DNA from: an uncultured Erysipelotrichaceae bacterium
Lineage (GTDB): Bacteria; Bacillota_I; Bacilli_A; Erysipelotrichales; Erysipelotrichaceae
Reading direction: 5' to 3'
DNA length: 40,424 bases
Assembly: GCA_902766005.1 (NCBI GenBank)
Contig: CACXCB010000243.1
Coordinates: 1 to 40,424, forward strand
Shown here one piece after another: positions 33,000-40,424 of the stretch; the first letter of the stretch is position 1, and the number at the start of each line of letters is the position of its first letter. The position numbers were made by a program, and so were the translations under genes. The notes beneath the pieces are model-generated. The model was not told the origin of the DNA. It saw only the letters and a list, made by a program, of their open reading frames with translations, and did not search any database.

Positions 33000-33644
33000 A
33001 TGGTTATCCGATCATATGACGCAGAATGTGATGCAATAAAACAATTCTTTGAAAATGCAAAAGAAAAACTGATCCAAGGGGACAAAGAGGAAGCAGCAGA
33101 TCTTTTTGGAAAAGTTGTTATTTCCTATCTGGTGAGTGATGAAGACAGGCAATACTGTTTCACACAGTTGTTGCAACTGGCGGATCAAAATTGTGTCAAT
33201 GCATTGAAGGCATGCAGTTATATCTATCGGTATGGAAAACATGGAGGGATCGACAGAAAATTTGCCAAAGAAGACGAATCATTAGAAAGAATCTATCTGA
33301 AAGGATTTTCCGTTGTTGAACCTGACGGAAAGAAAGCTGTTGCTTATATGGAGAAGGCTGCTGAAATGCAGGATCTTGAAGCTATGGAAAATTGCGGCTA
33401 TTTGTATGAGGAAGGCAAGGTTGTTCCAAAAGATCTGCAGAAAGCTTTTGCTTATTATCTTGCCTGTGCTGAAAAAGGATACAAAAATACACAATCGGTT
33501 GTGGCAGGCATGTATCTGAATGGCGAAGGTGTGAAAAGAAGCAGAAAGATGGCAAAGTACTGGTATCAGAAAGCTGCTGAAAACGGGGATGCGTTTTCCC
33601 GAAACATGCTTAAAAAGTTAAGAGGATTTTCTTTATTCGGATAA
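33000..33644 (+). CDS. Sel1-repeat (TPR-like) protein
   Basis: This 214-residue cytosolic protein contains an N-terminal helical half and, from about residue 105, Sel1-like repeats: GKKAVAYMEKAAEMQDLEAM, DLQKAFAYYLACAEKGYKNT and SRKMAKYWYQKAAENGDAFS, with the linking LYEEGKVV and MYLNGEGV turns. Such repeats mediate protein-protein contacts. It is the last gene of the marR-ABC operon, 14 nt after the exporter with an AAGGAG site, and could be an adaptor for the exporter or an unrelated passenger. It has no signal peptide. Confidence 0.85.
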   Translation: MVIRSYDAECDAIKQFFENAKEKLIQGDKEEAADLFGKVVISYLVSDEDRQYCFTQLLQLADQNCVNALKACSYIYRYGKHGGIDRKFAKEDESLERIYLKGFSVVEPDGKKAVAYMEKAAEMQDLEAMENCGYLYEEGKVVPKDLQKAFAYYLACAEKGYKNTQSVVAGMYLNGEGVKRSRKMAKYWYQKAAENGDAFSRNMLKKLRGFSLFG

Positions 33645-33703
33645 AAGGAAACTTCAAAATACCCATTGTACGGAAGTGTTTCAATAAGTGATTATTCAGG
33701 AAG

Positions 33704-33738
33704 AAGGAACAAGCGTATTTGTTCCTTTTTTTTTTTTT
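33704..33738 (+). terminator. Strong terminator of the marR-ABC-Sel1 operon
   Basis: AAGGAACAA (33704-33712) and TTGTTCCTT (33719-33727) form a 9-bp stem with a 6-nt loop, followed by a 13-T tract (33726-33738). Confidence 0.9.
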
Positions 33739-33781
33739 ATTAGACGGATAATGATTTTTAAGGGTTAGCTAGCACAAATAA

Positions 33782-33799
33782 GTGTTATAATAGTAACAC
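33782..33799 (+). promoter_or_regulatory. Promoter/operator of the GntP-glycerate kinase operon
   Basis: TATAAT (33786-33791) has an upstream TG (extended -10) and lies inside a perfect inverted repeat GTGTTA (33782-33787) / TAACAC (33794-33799). A repressor bound there would cover the -10. The -35 is weak. Confidence 0.6.
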
Positions 33800-33829
33800 A
33801 AAGTTTATGTCAGAAAGGGGATAATCATT

Positions 33830-35221
33830 ATGACTGGCTTGCCACTTATCATTACTTTTATCGTTGCTATTATTGTGATGATCGTCATGATCTCGAAATT
33901 CAAAATTCATCCTTTTGTATCGATCATGCTCATTTCTCTTGTACTGGGATTGGTTGCAGGTATTCCGTTAACGGACCGTGTACTTGAAGACGGTACAAAA
34001 GTCAGCGGTTTGGCGAATGTTATTGGAGCAGGTTTCTCCGGAACATTCTCCAGTATCGGTATTGTTATCATTTTAGGTGCTTTAATCGGAAGTATTCTGG
34101 AGAGTACAGGTGCTGCGTTAACTTTAGCAGATATCGTTATTAAACTCGTAGGACAGAAGAATCCTGTTCTTGCAGTTGAACTGATGGGATGGGTTGTATC
34201 CATTCCTGTATTCTGTGACTCCGGATTTGTTATTTTAAATCCGATCAGAAAAGCATTGGTTAAGCGTACAGGTGAGTCTTCTGTCGCAATGACAGTCGGT
34301 CTTGCTTCCGGTCTGTATATTTCTCACGTATTTATTCCGCCGACACCGGGACCGATTGCAGCAGCTTCTACTCTCGGCATCGGAGATAATCTTTTACTGG
34401 TTATGCTGATTGGTTTTGTCTGTTCTTTATTCCCGTTAGCTGCAGGTCTTGTGTATGCTAAATTCATCGGTAAACGTGTAAAGGCAGATGATGAAATGAA
34501 TACAGAAGAAGTTGTAAAGACTTATGAAGAACTCGTAGCTGAATACGGAAAACTGCCAAGCGGATTCTCTTCCCTGGCACCGATCGTTGCGCCGATTATT
34601 CTCATGGCATTATCTTCTATTGCTTCCATGGCTAAGATGTCCGGTGATTTTGCAACATTGATTTCTTTCTTCGGTACACCGATTATCGCTCTTGCAGTTG
34701 GTGCGGCTTTTGCAGCAGCACAGTTATACACAGCAGGAAAGATGGGAGATTTCTATAAGATTTGTGATGATACATTAAAGACAGTCGGACCGATTCTGTT
34801 CGTTACCGCTGCAGGCGGCGTTCTTGGTAAAGTCATCTCTGCTTCCGATATGGTCAACTATATTTCCGAACATGCAAATGTTCTTTCCGCAATGGGTATT
34901 TTCTTCCCGTTCCTGTTATCGGCAATTTTGAAATCCGCACAGGGTTCTTCAACTGTTGCTTTGACTACTACAGCCGGTATCGTTGCACCGCTTCTTCCGA
35001 TTCTCGGATTCACAACACCGATTCAGATTACACTGGTATGTATGGCAATCGGTGCAGGTGCTATGACCGTTTCTCATGCAAATGACTCTTATTTCTGGGT
35101 TGTTACAAACTTCGGTGCAATGTCTCCGGATCGCGGTTATAAAACACAGACAGCCAATACACTCGTTATGGGTCTTGCTGCTATTCTGGAAATTGCTCTT
35201 CTGAGTTTGTTCCTGCACTAA
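33830..35221 (+). CDS. GntP family permease, probable glycerate transporter
   Basis: This 463-residue membrane protein has about 12 to 14 membrane segments and the GntP (gluconate:H+ symporter) signatures, including FVSIMLISLVLGLVAGIPL, VFCDSGFVILNPIRKAL and the conserved HVFIPPTPGPIAAASTLGI and HANDSYFWVVTNFG. Family members import gluconate and related sugar acids. The adjacent glycerate kinase 13 nt downstream makes glycerate the most likely substrate here, which is inference. The gene starts after AAAGGGG and has its own promoter with an embedded inverted repeat. Confidence 0.9.
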   Translation: MTGLPLIITFIVAIIVMIVMISKFKIHPFVSIMLISLVLGLVAGIPLTDRVLEDGTKVSGLANVIGAGFSGTFSSIGIVIILGALIGSILESTGAALTLADIVIKLVGQKNPVLAVELMGWVVSIPVFCDSGFVILNPIRKALVKRTGESSVAMTVGLASGLYISHVFIPPTPGPIAAASTLGIGDNLLLVMLIGFVCSLFPLAAGLVYAKFIGKRVKADDEMNTEEVVKTYEELVAEYGKLPSGFSSLAPIVAPIILMALSSIASMAKMSGDFATLISFFGTPIIALAVGAAFAAAQLYTAGKMGDFYKICDDTLKTVGPILFVTAAGGVLGKVISASDMVNYISEHANVLSAMGIFFPFLLSAILKSAQGSSTVALTTTAGIVAPLLPILGFTTPIQITLVCMAIGAGAMTVSHANDSYFWVVTNFGAMSPDRGYKTQTANTLVMGLAAILEIALLSLFLH

Positions 35222-35234
35222 TCGGAGTAATACT

Positions 35235-36380
35235 ATGAAATTGTTATTTGCATCGGATTCCTTTAAAGGAAGCCTGAGCAGTGAAAAAACAGCTGCTTTA
35301 TTGAAAAAGGCTGCAGAAGAAGTATTCGGTGAATGTGAGACTTCCAGTGTTCCTGTTGCCGATGGCGGTGAAGGAACGGTTGATGCAGTTATTGCTGCAG
35401 AAAATGGGGAAATCATTACCTGTACGGTATATGGACCTTTGATGACACCGGTGCAGGCGCATTACGGTGTGTTTAACGGGGATAAAGCAGTCATTGAAAT
35501 GGCCTCCGCTTCCGGATTGCCATTGTTGAAAAGAGAAGAGCGTAATCCGATGAACACGACAACTTACGGCACAGGCCAGCTGATCCTGGATGCTCTTGAA
35601 AGGGGATATCGGGATATATCCATCGCAATCGGCGGTTCCGCTACAAATGACGGTGGCATGGGGTGTGCAAGAGCGCTCGGTGTAAAATTCCTGGATGCAG
35701 AAGGAAAGGAATTGGAAGGATTCGGAAAAGATCTGATTAATGTTGCAACGATTGATGTTTCCGGAATGGATAAACGGATTGCAGATACGAAGATTACCGT
35801 TATGTGCGATGTAACCAATCCGCTTTGCGGGCCAAAAGGAGCAACATGGACATTCGGAGCACAAAAAGGCGCTTCTGTTGAGATGCAACAGGAGTTGGAA
35901 AAGGGAATGTGCAATTATCGGGATGTCATTAAGAATACATTTGGCATTGACTGCGATACCATACAAGGTGCAGGGGCTGCCGGCGGACTGGGGTCAGCAT
36001 TAAAAGTGTATCTGAAAGGAGATATGAAATCCGGCATTGAGACAGTACTTGATTTAATCCATTTCGATGAACGTTTGGAAGGTGTTGATCTTGTTGTGAC
36101 AGGTGAAGGACGGACAGACTGGCAGAGCTGCTTCGGCAAAGTTATGCAGGGAGTCGGAGAGCATGCCAAAGCGAAAGGCGTTCCGGTGCTTGGCCTATCC
36201 GGAGGATTGGGAAAAGATGCAATGGAAATCTGTAAACACGGAGTTTGTTCATTGATGACAACGGTTAACGGACCTATGCCGATTGAAGAAGCCATTGAAC
36301 GTGCTGAAGAATTGTATTATGAAGGTGCTGTAAGAATGTTCCGTTTCGTCAAAACCGGCATGGAAATGGTAAAAAAATAA
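35235..36380 (+). CDS. Glycerate kinase (GarK/GlxK family)
   Basis: This 381-residue cytosolic enzyme phosphorylates D-glycerate with ATP; bacterial members of this family make 2-phosphoglycerate, feeding lower glycolysis. Family motifs are visible: the start LLFASDSFKGSLSS, VPVADGGEGTVDA, GGSATNDGGMGCARALG and VVTGEGRTDWQS. The length is standard. It is the second gene of a two-gene operon with the GntP permease, with a GGAG site nine bases before the start. The operon ends at a hairpin. Together the pair imports and phosphorylates glycerate. Confidence 0.92.
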   Translation: MKLLFASDSFKGSLSSEKTAALLKKAAEEVFGECETSSVPVADGGEGTVDAVIAAENGEIITCTVYGPLMTPVQAHYGVFNGDKAVIEMASASGLPLLKREERNPMNTTTYGTGQLILDALERGYRDISIAIGGSATNDGGMGCARALGVKFLDAEGKELEGFGKDLINVATIDVSGMDKRIADTKITVMCDVTNPLCGPKGATWTFGAQKGASVEMQQELEKGMCNYRDVIKNTFGIDCDTIQGAGAAGGLGSALKVYLKGDMKSGIETVLDLIHFDERLEGVDLVVTGEGRTDWQSCFGKVMQGVGEHAKAKGVPVLGLSGGLGKDAMEICKHGVCSLMTTVNGPMPIEEAIERAEELYYEGAVRMFRFVKTGMEMVKK

Positions 36381-36385
36381 AAAAA

Positions 36386-36414
36386 GAAAAGAAGCTCGGA
36401 AACGGGCTTCTTTT
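36386..36414 (+). terminator. Terminator of the glycerate operon
   Basis: GAAAAGAAGC (36386-36395) pairs with GCTTCTTTTC (36406-36415) around a 10-nt loop. The T tract is only four bases, partly inside the stem. The remaining 90 bases before the next gene's end hold nothing I recognise. Confidence 0.65.
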
Positions 36415-36506
36415 CAGAAAGGAAGGTAAGAGATACATTTGATTATATAAAGATAATGAATGCTCTGCTTACCTATATTTTAACATACTTTTTCAAATAT
36501 GGACTT

Positions 36507-37646
36507 TTATTTTTTGATTGGAGGGCAAATTTTGTGTCCTTCCATGAATGTGACATCACTTCTGAAGGCAGAGGATGGCAATGTCATCGGCAGATCATGG
36601 ACTGTCAGGATGCCGGGCTTGGCATTGCATACATATGGAATGGCATTGACAATGCGCATAGCTGTAAGAATGTAACCATCGTAAGACAGTTCTTCCGGTC
36701 TCTCCGGTACCCCGACATTCATGTCTACCTGCAGGTTAGGATCGCCTTCGATGTTGACACGGATCTGTCCGACTCTGTCGGTATATGGCCAGTCTTTGGC
36801 GATGTCCTGTGTCATGCGGTTGACATGTTCAATGACAATTGCTTCTCTTCCATTGACGATGCCGCATGTTCTGACACGTACCGCACCGACTTTTCCTGCT
36901 TTGATTGTACCCCATCCGACTTCCAGGTCTTTATCTGTTGTTCTCTTTTCGAAGGAACATGTGATATCTTCGAGTTCATAACCGAACGCATTGGCAATAT
37001 GGTGAATGGTTAATCCCCATACCATTTTCTGTACATCCGGTATTGAAAGCATCGGGACAAAATCCATGTCTTCATCAAATCCGTAAGACGGAGCCAGTTC
37101 TGCTCTTGCAGGTGAAGAGGAATAATTATACATTTCTGTAATGGTTAATGTTTTGATTGTGTTAGAACAAGTTGCCAGTAACATTGCCTGATTCTCGGCA
37201 AAACCCGGTTCCTGGCCATTAATATAAATAGAAGCATTTCCTTCCAAAGCTGCTTTCTCTATTTCTTCAACAAAAGGTTTATTCATCGCTTTTGAAGGCC
37301 ACATCAAATCCGGAACGGATGGCGACACAACATTAATTCCTCTTTCCAAAAACTTTTTGTACCATGCACCGTTGACAGCTATTGCTGCACGAGGATCGCG
37401 GATATTGATAGCCATGACTGCACAATCGGGGTTTAATGCGAAGATTTCCTCTTCATCGCCGGTAATGATGATTCCGTTTGGATCATCGATGTCCAAACAG
37501 CCTGAATCTGTTCCGATGAGATGGCCTGCGGTTTCCTTATGTGCCCATACGCCGACCAGTTCAACATCTTCACGGTCCTTTAAGCTTCTGATTGCAATAC
37601 TGGCAACATTACCTGTACCGATGACGACAACTCTTAATTTTTTCAT
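36507..37646 (-). CDS. Diaminopentanoate dehydrogenase/dihydrodipicolinate reductase-like oxidoreductase
   Basis: This 379-residue protein has an N-terminal Rossmann nucleotide-binding domain (VVVIGTGNVASIAIRSL, residues 5-21, followed by VELVGVWAH) and a C-terminal domain like those of 2,4-diaminopentanoate dehydrogenase and long dihydrodipicolinate-reductase-like proteins. It probably works on an amino or imino acid with NAD(P)H. Length and fold fit NAD(P)H-dependent amine dehydrogenase-type family members; the substrate is unknown. It is divergent from an AraC regulator with a 97-bp gap that carries a two-turn direct repeat, so the AraC protein is probably its activator. A GGAGA site lies 12 bases before the ATG. 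Confidence 0.65.
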   Translation of the reverse strand: MKKLRVVVIGTGNVASIAIRSLKDREDVELVGVWAHKETAGHLIGTDSGCLDIDDPNGIIITGDEEEIFALNPDCAVMAINIRDPRAAIAVNGAWYKKFLERGINVVSPSVPDLMWPSKAMNKPFVEEIEKAALEGNASIYINGQEPGFAENQAMLLATCSNTIKTLTITEMYNYSSSPARAELAPSYGFDEDMDFVPMLSIPDVQKMVWGLTIHHIANAFGYELEDITCSFEKRTTDKDLEVGWGTIKAGKVGAVRVRTCGIVNGREAIVIEHVNRMTQDIAKDWPYTDRVGQIRVNIEGDPNLQVDMNVGVPERPEELSYDGYILTAMRIVNAIPYVCNAKPGILTVHDLPMTLPSSAFRSDVTFMEGHKICPPIKK

Positions 37647-37700
37647 GATTTTTATGTCTCCTTTTTCACCGATATCATAGTGAAAATAAAAGACACATAA

Positions 37701-37732
37701 TTATAATATATTCTTTTTACTTATAATATATT
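37701..37732. promoter_or_regulatory. Two-copy 12-bp direct repeat between divergent AraC and oxidoreductase genes
   Basis: TTATAATATATT occurs at 37701-37712 and again at 37721-37732, exactly 20 bp apart (two helical turns), in the same orientation. AraC-family proteins bind direct repeats with such spacing. Each copy also contains a TATAAT hexamer, so promoter and operator overlap. Confidence 0.6.
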
Positions 37733-37743
37733 ATGATAATTAT

Positions 37744-38907
37744 ATGGAAAAACGAGTGTTATTTGATATATGCAGTTCTTTTTCGGAAATGACAGGAATA
37801 TCGGTTTCTGTTTATTATGCAGACGATATGATTTTTATTTCTGATTCTTATGCAACATATGCCGGATTGCTGAAAGATCTGATAAAAAGAATACAGCCGG
37901 AAAAAGAAAGCTTCTCTCTTCTGTATTTTGATCAGATATTTATCACAAGCGGATTCTTCATAGACCGTTATCTTGTGATACTCGGACCTGTCTTAACTGC
38001 GCATATTTCTGAAGCAGAATTATCTTCTTTACTGAAAGATCATCAGATTCTTCTGCAGGATAAGAAGGTAATACGCCAGCTCACTTATGAAAAAATCTGT
38101 TTGTATCAGAGGTTTATGGATTCTTTGAACTTCTTTTATAAGGCATTAAATCACCGCATCCCAATTGTTCAAAAGAATGATTCAACAGAAATAAGTGCAT
38201 TGGTTGAGGCACATATGACCGAAGAATATGAAATTGAATGGGCAGAGTATAATGATGAGTTTGTTGATCAGATGCAAAGATATATCGAAAACGGTATGGT
38301 GGATGAACTGAATGCCTTTATGAAAGAAGAACAGCCTGCACCGTATGGAACATTATCGAAAAATGTTCTCAGACACTATAAGAACTCCTGTTTTGTTCTT
38401 TTGTATATTGTCAGAAAAGCTGCCGAAAAAGGTGGCTTGGAATCCACTATCGGTTTGCGATTGGCAGAAGGGTATTCCCAAAGAATTGATGCGGCTTTAT
38501 CGGCAAATGCATTGCGAGATATCACGATAGAATTACGCAGAGACTATTGCACAAGAGTATATAAACAAAAAGAGAATCAATCTTATTCTCCGCTGATCAG
38601 AAAAATCATTCATTATATTCGCATCAACAATATGAAAAAACTATCTCTGGATCAGATTGCAGAAGACACCGGCATATCCAAGTCTTATATGTGTGCCATC
38701 TTTAAAAAAGAGACAGGGAAGAATATCGGACAATACATACAGGAAGAAAAGATCAGAACCGCTAAAGATCTTTTGCAGTTTTCGGAGTATTCCATCATGG
38801 ATATTTCCGATTATCTCTCCTTTTCCTCACAATGCTACTTCCAGAATGTATTTAAGAAAGTTACAGGTATGACACCGAAACAGTACAGAACGAAGGTGAA
38901 AAAATGA
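37744..38907 (+). CDS. AraC-family transcriptional regulator
   Basis: This 387-residue protein has an N-terminal ligand-type domain of unknown family (about 1-270) and a C-terminal AraC double helix-turn-helix (about 285-385). The first helix pair is LSLDQIAEDTGISKSYMCAIFKKETG and the second contains YSIMDISDYLSFSSQCYFQN, ending in MTPKQYR, all split here into short motifs. The ATG at 37744 is not preceded by a Shine-Dalgarno; a TATGAT (37732-37737) ends six bases before it, so the mRNA may be leaderless. It is divergent from the oxidoreductase and separated from it by the direct repeat, suggesting control of both genes. Confidence 0.85.
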   Translation: MEKRVLFDICSSFSEMTGISVSVYYADDMIFISDSYATYAGLLKDLIKRIQPEKESFSLLYFDQIFITSGFFIDRYLVILGPVLTAHISEAELSSLLKDHQILLQDKKVIRQLTYEKICLYQRFMDSLNFFYKALNHRIPIVQKNDSTEISALVEAHMTEEYEIEWAEYNDEFVDQMQRYIENGMVDELNAFMKEEQPAPYGTLSKNVLRHYKNSCFVLLYIVRKAAEKGGLESTIGLRLAEGYSQRIDAALSANALRDITIELRRDYCTRVYKQKENQSYSPLIRKIIHYIRINNMKKLSLDQIAEDTGISKSYMCAIFKKETGKNIGQYIQEEKIRTAKDLLQFSEYSIMDISDYLSFSSQCYFQNVFKKVTGMTPKQYRTKVKK

Positions 38908-38918
38908 AAATAGAGAAA

Positions 38919-39237
38919 AACAGACATCTGATCATCTTGATGAAATCATGGATCATTTTCCCAGTGCATTAAACATAGAAAATTCTATAAGTATGTTTTG
39001 ATTACGGTGCACCGATCGGAATTCGTATTGTGATGAAACATCCTGAAAAAATCTGGGTATTATCAGCCTGCGCTTTTAGCTGTATGGGGAAAAGAAGATC
39101 CTTCATTTATATGGAACGGTGCTCTGGCATTTCAAAAAGATGTCAGGGATGCAAGGATCATACATGTAGAAAGCGGACACTTTGCTTTGGAAAACAGATG
39201 CAGGGAAATTGCCGAAGAGATCAGAAATTTCTTTTAA
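38919..39237 (+). pseudogene. Decayed alpha/beta hydrolase gene
   Basis: Three frames carry consecutive pieces of one alpha/beta hydrolase. First TSDHLDEIMDHFPSALNIEN (from about 38923) runs to a stop near 38999. A shifted frame reads FDYGAPIGIRIVMKHPEKI, the strand-turn around the core of haloalkane-dehalogenase-like hydrolases. A second lesion with internal loss near 39060 leads to QPALLAVWGKEDPSFI, ALAFQKDVRDARI, and HVESGHFALENRCREIAEEI with the catalytic-type His, ending in TAA at 39235-39237. The N-terminal third is missing. It begins about 12 nt after the AraC gene. Confidence 0.8.
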
Positions 39238-39277
39238 GTCAGAAGCATACAAATATGCAAAGAATTATGAAAAACAG

Positions 39278-39298
39278 TATTACAATATTTCTGTAATA
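39278..39298. repeat. Inverted repeat TATTACA-N7-TGTAATA
   Basis: A perfect 7-bp inverted repeat with a 7-nt spacer lies in the region between the hydrolase remnant and the flavodoxin gene. It shares its TATTACA/TGTAATA arms with the 11-bp repeat at 22663-22690. Confidence 0.5.
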
Positions 39299-39310
39299 TG
39301 TTTGATTACC

Positions 39311-39335
39311 AACCGGATATTTTTCCGGTTTTTTG
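39311..39335 (+). terminator. Terminator left over from the hydrolase gene
   Basis: AACCGGA (39311-39317) and TCCGGTT (39324-39330) form a 7-bp stem followed by TTTT. It would have ended the decayed hydrolase transcript and still insulates the flavodoxin gene. Confidence 0.75.
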
Positions 39336-39370
39336 TTTGAAGAAGGGAATATCTGTCTTTGTGTATTATC

Positions 39371-39400
39371 CTGTCAAATCGGATGAATGAATGGTATGAT
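39371..39400 (+). promoter_or_regulatory. Putative flavodoxin promoter
   Basis: CTGTCA (39371-39376) and TATGAT (39395-39400), with an 18-nt spacer and an upstream TG (extended -10), form a plausible promoter 38 nt before the ATG. Confidence 0.5.
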
Positions 39401-39438
39401 TCTTACATAGATTTAAGACTGTTATAAAGGAGTTTATA

Positions 39439-39879
39439 ATGAGTACGTTAGTTGTTTATTTCAGTGCAGAAAGCGGCAGGACCGCAAGAGTGGCAAAGGG
39501 CCTTGCAGCTTTAAAAAAGGCTGACCTGTTTGAAATCATACCTGTTAAGCCATATACTTCCGCCGATCTTTACTACATTAATCCGCTTGCCCGCTGCAAT
39601 CGGGAAAAAGTCGCAAACAAGGATGTTCCGGTTGCCGGGAAAGTGGATAATCTGAGACAGTATGATACTGTCTATATCGGTTTTCCGATCTGGTACGGCT
39701 GTGCACCGAATGTGGTCAATACCTTCTGTAAAGCGTATGACTGGGAAGGCATCACAGTTCATGCTTTTGCAACGTCCGGAGGATCCGGGATCGGAAAAAC
39801 AGCAGAAAAGCTGATGCCTTATGTCAAAGGTGCGGCTTCCGTTGATGCAAAACTGGTCTTCAGTGCCGAAGAGATATGA
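39439..39879 (+). CDS. Flavodoxin family protein, C-terminal end possibly lost
   Basis: This 146-residue protein is a flavodoxin-like FMN protein of the flavodoxin_4 type. The phosphate loop is YFSAESGRTARVAK, and the second and third FMN loops are around IGFPIWYGCAPN and ATSGGSGIGKT. Typical members are 155-165 residues and finish with a helix of about 12 residues after the last strand; this one stops at LVFSAEEI, so it may lack that helix. It has an AAAGGAG site and its own promoter. Likely roles are electron transfer or quinone/NADPH-linked reduction. It converges with the AraC gene at the window end, 19 bases apart. Confidence 0.8.
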   Translation: MSTLVVYFSAESGRTARVAKGLAALKKADLFEIIPVKPYTSADLYYINPLARCNREKVANKDVPVAGKVDNLRQYDTVYIGFPIWYGCAPNVVNTFCKAYDWEGITVHAFATSGGSGIGKTAEKLMPYVKGAASVDAKLVFSAEEI

Positions 39880-39898
39880 TGCATCGCCTTGTATTTGA

Positions 39899-40424
39899 TT
39901 ATTCTTTTATCCGCATCTGTTTCGGTGTCATATGGAATTTTCGCATGAATAAGCGGTTAAAGTAGCTCTGCTGGTTAAATCCGCATTTTCTTGCCACTTC
40001 AGATAATGAGGCATTTGTGGTACGAAGCAGTACCACGCTTCTTTCCAGACGATAATTCTGTACATATTCAATTGGTGATTGTTGCAGATAATCCCGAAAC
40101 AGCCTTGTGCATTTGCTGCGGGAAACGTTGCCTTCACGGGCTAGGGCATCCACTGTAATATCTTCCTGATAGTTTTCTCCCACAAATGCCATCATTTCCC
40201 TGAGAATCTCCAAATCTGCATTATGCGTAATGGTATCATTATGGTTGGTGTGACAATAGATGCGGTAAATTTGTCTTAACATGCCCAAATATTTTGCCAG
40301 CACTTCAAATTCATATTCTTGTGGCTGATGGTTTTTCAGGTCGAAGATGGCATCCATATCTGCGGAAAATAACGGTGAAACCGGATGGATGACAGTATAG
40401 GCAAAGCTGTCGTCATTTATCATC
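39899..40424 (-). CDS. AraC-family transcriptional regulator, 5' end beyond the window
   Basis: Only about 175 codons lie inside the window; the frame is open to the edge. The visible part includes the C-terminal AraC helix-turn-helix pair (about the last 100 residues: DITVDALAREGNVSRSKCTRLF, then SLSEVARKCGFNQQSYFNRLF and the MTPKQ end, each abbreviated), preceded by part of the effector or dimer domain. The start is outside the window, so its upstream region and sensor domain cannot be judged. It converges on the flavodoxin gene. Confidence 0.85.
   Translation of the reverse strand, partial: MINDDSFAYTVIHPVSPLFSADMDAIFDLKNHQPQEYEFEVLAKYLGMLRQIYRIYCHTNHNDTITHNADLEILREMMAFVGENYQEDITVDALAREGNVSRSKCTRLFRDYLQQSPIEYVQNYRLERSVVLLRTTNASLSEVARKCGFNQQSYFNRLFMRKFHMTPKQMRIKE

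Noticed and set aside
33726-33738. 13-T run as a phase-variation tract
   Set aside because: It is the T tract of a strong terminator and lies outside any coding or promoter sequence.
35298-35966. 222-codon minus-strand open frame inside glycerate kinase
   Set aside because: Antisense shadow with unlikely composition; the plus-strand kinase carries all family motifs.
36456-37013. 185-codon plus-strand open frame antisense to the oxidoreductase
   Set aside because: Lacks a ribosome binding site, has Cys-rich, low-complexity translation typical of antisense frames, and overlaps a well-supported minus-strand gene.
39030-39296. 88-codon plus-strand open frame
   Set aside because: Only its first part is meaningful; it is the middle frame of the decayed alpha/beta hydrolase and continues out of frame.

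Overview
The window looks like a chromosomal segment from a low-to-moderate GC anaerobic Bacillota. The evidence is AGGAGG-type ribosome binding sites, a glycyl radical enzyme, an anaerobic sulfatase-maturase-type radical SAM protein, a [FeFe]-hydrogenase-associated regulator, KtrAB, LrgAB and a DUF4003 protein. An Erysipelotrichia-like gut or oral bacterium is my best guess, but there is no rRNA here to prove it. I found no tRNA, rRNA, CRISPR array, prophage or intact insertion sequence.

Layout. 1-4.7 kb: a small TM1266-type regulator, then a divergent glycyl radical module (radical enzyme plus fructose-6-phosphate-aldolase-like enzyme on the minus strand, activase on the plus strand) resembling the E. 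coli ybiW/ybiY/fsaA set. 4.7-9.7 kb: a potassium module, KtrB-KtrA-small membrane protein-KdpD-like kinase-KdpE-like regulator. It is preceded by six TTAA-centred repeats at 10-11 bp spacing that end at a good -10 box, and the kinase carries a near-perfect c-di-AMP-type Usp motif. 9.8-14.7 kb: cysteine desulfidase/serine dehydratase-like enzyme, a MIF-type tautomerase, a dienelactone-hydrolase-like enzyme, an anSME-type radical SAM enzyme and an AI-2E-family membrane protein. 14.7-20.6 kb: carbohydrate genes (GH1 6-phospho-beta-glucosidase, GH13 glucanohydrolase), an unknown protein with a frameshifted partner gene, a decayed second GH1 3' end and a DUF4003 gene. 20.6-24.4 kb: a small membrane protein, inorganic pyrophosphatase, lrgAB, and a divergent ECF sigma/anti-sigma pair behind a perfect 11-bp inverted repeat. 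24.4-29 kb: an unknown protein with a possibly leaderless mRNA, a carboxymuconolactone decarboxylase-family protein, an AraC/GyrI regulator, a decayed TetR gene, a VanX-type dipeptidase lipoprotein, an IS110-type fragment and an unidentified coding fragment. 29-33.6 kb: MarR regulator, an asymmetric heterodimeric ABC exporter and a Sel1-repeat protein. 33.8-36.4 kb: GntP permease plus glycerate kinase. 36.5-40.4 kb: a diaminopentanoate-dehydrogenase-like enzyme divergent from an AraC regulator with a two-turn direct repeat between them, a decayed alpha/beta hydrolase, a flavodoxin and a partial AraC regulator.

The most coherent candidates for something new are the KtrAB/KdpDE-like potassium circuit with its tandem operator and the radical-enzyme sugar-phosphate module. 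A second theme is gene decay: GH1, TetR, alpha/beta hydrolase, an IS110-type transposase, a small frameshifted gene and an unassigned coding fragment are all visible as remnants that ordinary gene calling would miss.
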